This document shows positions 6,840 through 8,784 of a stretch of 8,784 nt of DNA, piece by piece. Made by a program: the position numbers and the translations under genes. The DNA is from an uncultured Marvinbryantia sp. GTDB lineage: Bacteria > Bacillota > Clostridia > Lachnospirales > Lachnospiraceae. How positions within the stretch are numbered: position 1 is the stretch's first letter; each line of letters opens with the position of its first letter. A model generated the notes under the pieces. It saw only the letters and a list, made by a program, of their open reading frames with translations, was not told where the DNA came from and did not search any database. Where the stretch lies: contig CANQJX010000067.1 of NCBI GenBank assembly GCA_947624335.1, positions 1 to 8,784 on the forward strand. The letters run 5' to 3'.

Positions 6840-6868
6840 TTGACAATAATTGTAAACGGGTATATTAT
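6840..6868 (+). promoter_or_regulatory. Sigma-A-type promoter of the riboswitch-protease transcript
   Basis: TTGACA at 6840-6845, a 17-bp spacer, and TATTAT at 6863-6868 (one mismatch to TATAAT). Initiation is expected near 6875, giving about 18 nt before the conserved aptamer core. A shifted -10, TATATT at 6861, is possible but has a 15-bp spacer. Confidence 0.8.
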
Positions 6869-6887
6869 AAGCTCAGAAAGGTAGAAA

Positions 6888-6975
6888 AGTTTATAAGGGC
6901 AAACCTGTTGAAAGACAGGGACGCAAAGCCAAGGGTCTAAGGCTTGAAACGCTATGACAGCCGGTTGCCGCATTT
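6888..6975 (+). promoter_or_regulatory. c-di-GMP-I (GEMM) riboswitch aptamer
   Basis: Matches the class I c-di-GMP aptamer. AGGGCAAACC is at 6896-6905; the P2 hairpin CCTGTT-GAAA-GACAGG (6904-6919) is capped by a GNRA tetraloop; then come GGACGCAAAGCC (6919-6930), GGGTCTA (6933-6939), ATGACAGCC (6954-6962) and GGTTGCC (6963-6969). By alignment to the V. cholerae Vc2 aptamer, the ligand-contacting G20, A47 and C92 correspond to G6898, A6925 and C6968, all conserved. The closing helix P1 is not obvious in the flanks and may be short. It controls the metalloprotease gene downstream. The class call is firm; the exact outer boundaries are not. Confidence 0.93.
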
Positions 6976-7039
6976 CAATCTAAATGTGATTTGTAGTATA
7001 GGGGTGCATCTAGAAATAGTACATTCGATGTGGCAACTG
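6962..7039 (+). promoter_or_regulatory. Predicted antiterminator pairing of the riboswitch expression platform
   Basis: The aptamer 3' strand at 6962-6974 (CGGTTGCCGCATT) can form 13 consecutive base pairs, including three G-U wobbles, with 7027-7039 (GATGTGGCAACTG). This helix would take up the ligand-contacting C6968 and also the first five bases of the terminator's 5' arm. It is therefore exclusive with both the ligand-bound aptamer and the terminator, as expected for an OFF switch. This is a pairing read by eye, not a folded energy model. Confidence 0.6.
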
Positions 7040-7066
7040 CTTATGGTAAAACGTAAGCAGTTTTTT
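7035..7066 (+). terminator. Intrinsic terminator of the riboswitch
   Basis: AACTGCTTATG (7035-7045) pairs with CGTAAGCAGTT (7052-7062) across a GTAAAA loop, with one T-G wobble, followed by a T tract (7061-7066). It lies between the aptamer and the protease SD, so it can stop transcription before the gene when the aptamer is occupied. Confidence 0.88.
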
Positions 7067-7104
7067 GTACTTCAAATCCGCTGAAAAAGGAGGATGTGTT
7101 AATT

Positions 7105-8079
7105 ATGAAAGGAAAAGGGATCCGCAAACTATCCGAAAACAAACGTTTGGTCAGAACCAGCTGCGGTTTGCTGGCAGCGGTCGTCCTTTTTGGCGGCGGT
7201 CTGTATCTGTATGATTCGCAGAATACCGTTATGGAACTGCCGGTTGTTACGGACGGCGAAGTGATTGTGGAAGAAGAAGTGCCGCTCGCAGCAGCTCCGA
7301 AGGTTACCAAACAGACGAAGACCAAGAAATCGACAAAGACGGTAAAGATCAAAAAACCGTCGAAAAAGTCTTATACCAAGAAGCTTCCGACCAAAAAGAA
7401 AACTTCTACCGTTACAAAAAAATCCGCAGACAAGACTGTGAAAACCCAGACGCAGACAACGACCAGCACGGTTGAGAAGTATACAAAGAAGCAGAAAAAG
7501 AAAAAGGTAACGACAACAACGAAGACGGTTACTACCACAACGACCACAACCGTGAACGCAACGGCCACAAAGGCTGCGAAAAAAACGACTGCAGCTCCGG
7601 CCAAGGCTGTCGTGAAAAAGAATCTGGATGTAAACAGTTCGCTGCCGAAAGCCGACGCGAAGCTGCGCAACGCCTTTATTAAATTAGGCTTTACCATTAA
7701 GGTGGATTCTACCGTATCTTATACCGGAAGATTTGACGCGGCCTCCAGAAGCATTACGATGGTGGAAGAAAAGAACGATGCCATCTACCATGAGCTTGGA
7801 CATTTCCTGATGTTTATGTATGTCGCCAACAAAGCGAACGACGGCGGATCGGAAGGTCAGGCTGCTTACGCGGCGGAGAAGAATCTGTATACCGGAGTGC
7901 AGAAAGCATATGTAACATCGGGCGCATCGGAGTATCTGGCGGAATCTTACAGAGATTATTGCATGAATCCGACCGCATTAAAGAACAGTCGTCCGCAGAC
8001 GTATGCTTTGATTGAAAAAGCGCTGAAGGCGGTAACCGATTCTAAGGTGGCAACTTATAAGAGAGTATATGGTTGGTAA
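7105..8079 (+). CDS. ATLF/Pro-Pro-endopeptidase-like zinc metalloprotease with Lys/Thr-rich linker
   Basis: 324 residues. A basic N-terminus and one hydrophobic segment (~18-36, GLLAAVVLFGGGLYLY) act as signal or anchor. Residues ~65-170 are a Lys/Thr-rich low-complexity linker. The C-terminal ~145 residues are a catalytic domain with HELGH (H229, E230, H233) and, after ~43 residues, YVTSGASEYLAESYRDY. There E276 precedes YLAES and Y269 stands seven residues before it. Anthrax lethal factor has the same spacing (Y728, E735, 'EFFAEAFR'), and C. difficile PPEP-1 places its third ligand likewise; the tail RPQTYALIEKAL parallels the lethal factor end. This supports an M34/ATLF-type peptidase acting outside the cell. 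The start is ATG 7105, with AAAGGAGG 11 nt upstream (long); GTG 7096 is only 2 nt from the SD. Expression is under the c-di-GMP riboswitch. Pro-Pro specificity is inferred, not shown. Confidence 0.87.
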   Translation: MKGKGIRKLSENKRLVRTSCGLLAAVVLFGGGLYLYDSQNTVMELPVVTDGEVIVEEEVPLAAAPKVTKQTKTKKSTKTVKIKKPSKKSYTKKLPTKKKTSTVTKKSADKTVKTQTQTTTSTVEKYTKKQKKKKVTTTTKTVTTTTTTTVNATATKAAKKTTAAPAKAVVKKNLDVNSSLPKADAKLRNAFIKLGFTIKVDSTVSYTGRFDAASRSITMVEEKNDAIYHELGHFLMFMYVANKANDGGSEGQAAYAAEKNLYTGVQKAYVTSGASEYLAESYRDYCMNPTALKNSRPQTYALIEKALKAVTDSKVATYKRVYGW

Positions 8080-8096
8080 ATCATAAAAACGTACAG

Positions 8097-8128
8097 AGAA
8101 ACCGGTTCATACGAACCGGTTTCTTTTT
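8097..8128 (+). terminator. Intrinsic terminator after the metalloprotease gene
   Basis: AGAAACCGGTTC (8097-8108), loop ATAC, GAACCGGTTTCT (8113-8124): a perfect 12-bp stem followed by a T tract to 8128. It lies 17 bp after the protease stop, so the riboswitch transcript is monocistronic and separate from the SPOCS gene. Confidence 0.93.
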
Positions 8129-8151
8129 GCGTACAGCGATCAAAAACGGAC

Positions 8152-8178
8152 ATAAACGTTAGCTTCCCCGCATAAATT
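8152..8178 (+). promoter_or_regulatory. Candidate sigma-E sporulation promoter
   Basis: ATA at 8152-8154, 16 nt, then CATAAATT at 8171-8178. This fits the B. subtilis sigma-E pattern ATA-N16-CATAcAnT with one mismatch. Initiation near 8185 would leave about 23 nt before the TTG start. No good sigma-A pair is visible between the terminator and the gene. The match is short and could be chance, but it suits a spore-coat gene. Confidence 0.45.
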
Positions 8179-8207
8179 GCTAAGAGACGATGCAGGGAGG
8201 GATCTTT

Positions 8208-8784
8208 TTGGAATTATTAAAGAAAAATATACATATGATGCGCGAGAAAGGAAGAGCGGTCAGCCGCATCACCTTAGAGGAAGATTGTAATGTGCCGGAC
8301 CAGCAGGCCGACGCGGACCGTATTATCCAGAATAAAGCGGAAGTCAGGATTGAAGATATACAGGTGGATACGGATCAGGTAACGATCACCGGCGCTTTGC
8401 AGATCTGCGTGCTTTACATTGCGGATACGTCGGAACACCAGATCAGCAGGCTGGATACGAAAATTCCTTTCCATGAAAAAATCGCTCTTGCGGGAGTGAC
8501 GCCGGGTGAAAATGTCCATACAAAATGGGAAGCGGAAGATGTGACGGTATCTTTGATCAATTCCAGAAAACTGAGTTTAAAGGCGCTGCTCGCGTTTACG
8601 CTTTCTATGGAGGAAACTTATGACGCGCAGGCAGCGGTAGAACTGCATGGGATTTCCGAGGTGAGTACCCTTACCAAAAAACTGGATCTGCTGCAGCTGA
8701 TCGTCCAGAAAAAAGATATTCTTCGCATAAAAGACGAGATTGCGCTGCCTTCCAATAAACCCAACATTGCGCAGGTACTCTGGG
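8208..8784 (+). CDS. SPOCS-domain (DUF3794) protein, SipL-like, truncated by window edge
   Basis: The frame is open from TTG 8208 to the window end (192 codons, no stop). The TTG start is supported by AGGGAGG at 8194-8200 with 7 nt spacing and by the N-terminus MELLKKNIHMMREKGRA, which fits the usual start of this family; ATGs at 8235 and 8238 have no SD. Residues ~25-115 (NVPDQQADADRIIQ, then a beta-rich stretch ending IPFHEKIAL) form a first SPOCS domain, and the last visible residues (RIKDEIALPSNKPNIAQVLW) begin a second repeat. Clostridial relatives usually have further SPOCS copies and a C-terminal LysM domain. C. difficile SipL, the functional counterpart of SpoVID, binds SpoIVA to localise coat around the forespore. 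The C-terminus is outside the window, so SipL orthology is not proven. Confidence 0.85.
   Translation, partial: MELLKKNIHMMREKGRAVSRITLEEDCNVPDQQADADRIIQNKAEVRIEDIQVDTDQVTITGALQICVLYIADTSEHQISRLDTKIPFHEKIALAGVTPGENVHTKWEAEDVTVSLINSRKLSLKALLAFTLSMEETYDAQAAVELHGISEVSTLTKKLDLLQLIVQKKDILRIKDEIALPSNKPNIAQVLW

Larger units (their letters stand above)
6702..7104. other. Divergent intergenic control region
   Basis: 403 bp without a protein gene between the pilus operon (leftward) and the metalloprotease (rightward). From left to right it holds the leftward extended -10 promoter, a perfect palindrome, an A-rich stretch (about 6774-6839) in which I see no feature, the rightward promoter, the c-di-GMP-I aptamer, a linker, and an intrinsic terminator followed by the protease SD. 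Most of the length is explained by cis-acting RNA and DNA elements. Confidence 0.85.

Noticed and set aside
7094..7102. Two-codon ORF ATG-TGT-TAA between the SD and the protease start
   Set aside because: Its ATG directly abuts the SD with no spacing, so it is unlikely to be initiated. Most likely chance in the long spacer.
7300..7600. Lys/Thr-coding stretch as a tandem DNA repeat or CRISPR
   Set aside because: Codons are biased but there is no regular repeat unit or spacer structure; it is low-complexity coding sequence.
7371..7697. Minus-strand open frame of 108 residues rich in Val and Phe
   Set aside because: It is the antisense shadow of the Lys/Thr-rich linker: AAR/ACN codons read as TTT/GTN on the other strand. 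No SD or family match.

Overview
The window looks like a chromosomal segment of a spore-forming, anaerobic Firmicute of the Clostridia, most likely Lachnospiraceae-like. This rests on strong Shine-Dalgarno sites, a SPOCS/DUF3794 spore-coat-type gene, a clostridial-style cluster of small pilin-like genes and a class I c-di-GMP riboswitch. No taxonomic search was possible. No tRNA, rRNA, IS element, CRISPR array or phage gene is visible.

Layout. (1) Positions 2-1992, plus strand: the C-terminal two thirds of the replication-associated AAA+ ATPase RarA (MgsA), then, probably in the same transcript, a tyrosine-phosphatase-family protein with an N-terminal domain that may be PH-like. (2) Positions 1997-6701, minus strand: a tightly packed seven-gene operon read right to left. 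It encodes a transglutaminase-like lipoprotein, a PilC/GspF inner-membrane platform protein, four small single-TM pilin-like proteins and a PilT-type ATPase. Gaps are 6-26 bp, with one 4-bp ATGA overlap. (3) Positions 6702-7104: a 403-bp divergent control region. It holds an extended -10 promoter and a perfect 13-bp palindrome facing the pilus operon. On the other strand it holds a TTGACA/TATTAT promoter, a c-di-GMP-I (GEMM) riboswitch aptamer and an intrinsic terminator. (4) Positions 7105-8079, plus strand: a membrane-anchored or secreted zinc metalloprotease of the anthrax lethal factor/Pro-Pro endopeptidase type (ATLF-like, M34-like) with a long Lys/Thr-rich linker, closed by a strong terminator. 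(5) From 8208 to the window end, plus strand: the start of a SPOCS-domain (DUF3794) protein resembling SipL, preceded by a candidate sigma-E promoter.

How the parts fit. The most interesting unit is regions 2-4. A type IV pilus-like machine and an ATLF-type surface protease are transcribed divergently, and the protease has a c-di-GMP riboswitch in its leader. The aptamer 3' end can pair with a segment overlapping the terminator, which predicts a c-di-GMP OFF switch. The arrangement recalls Clostridioides difficile, where the secreted protease PPEP-1/Zmp1 (CD2830) sits behind a c-di-GMP-I riboswitch and releases adhesins when c-di-GMP is low. The inference is that low c-di-GMP turns on a protease that trims surface structures. 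The pilus operon itself shows no riboswitch in this window but has its own dyad-symmetric candidate operator.

The first ~33 bases are odd. They form an imperfect inverted copy of bases 54-80 and do not encode the residues expected in RarA just before its SRC motif.
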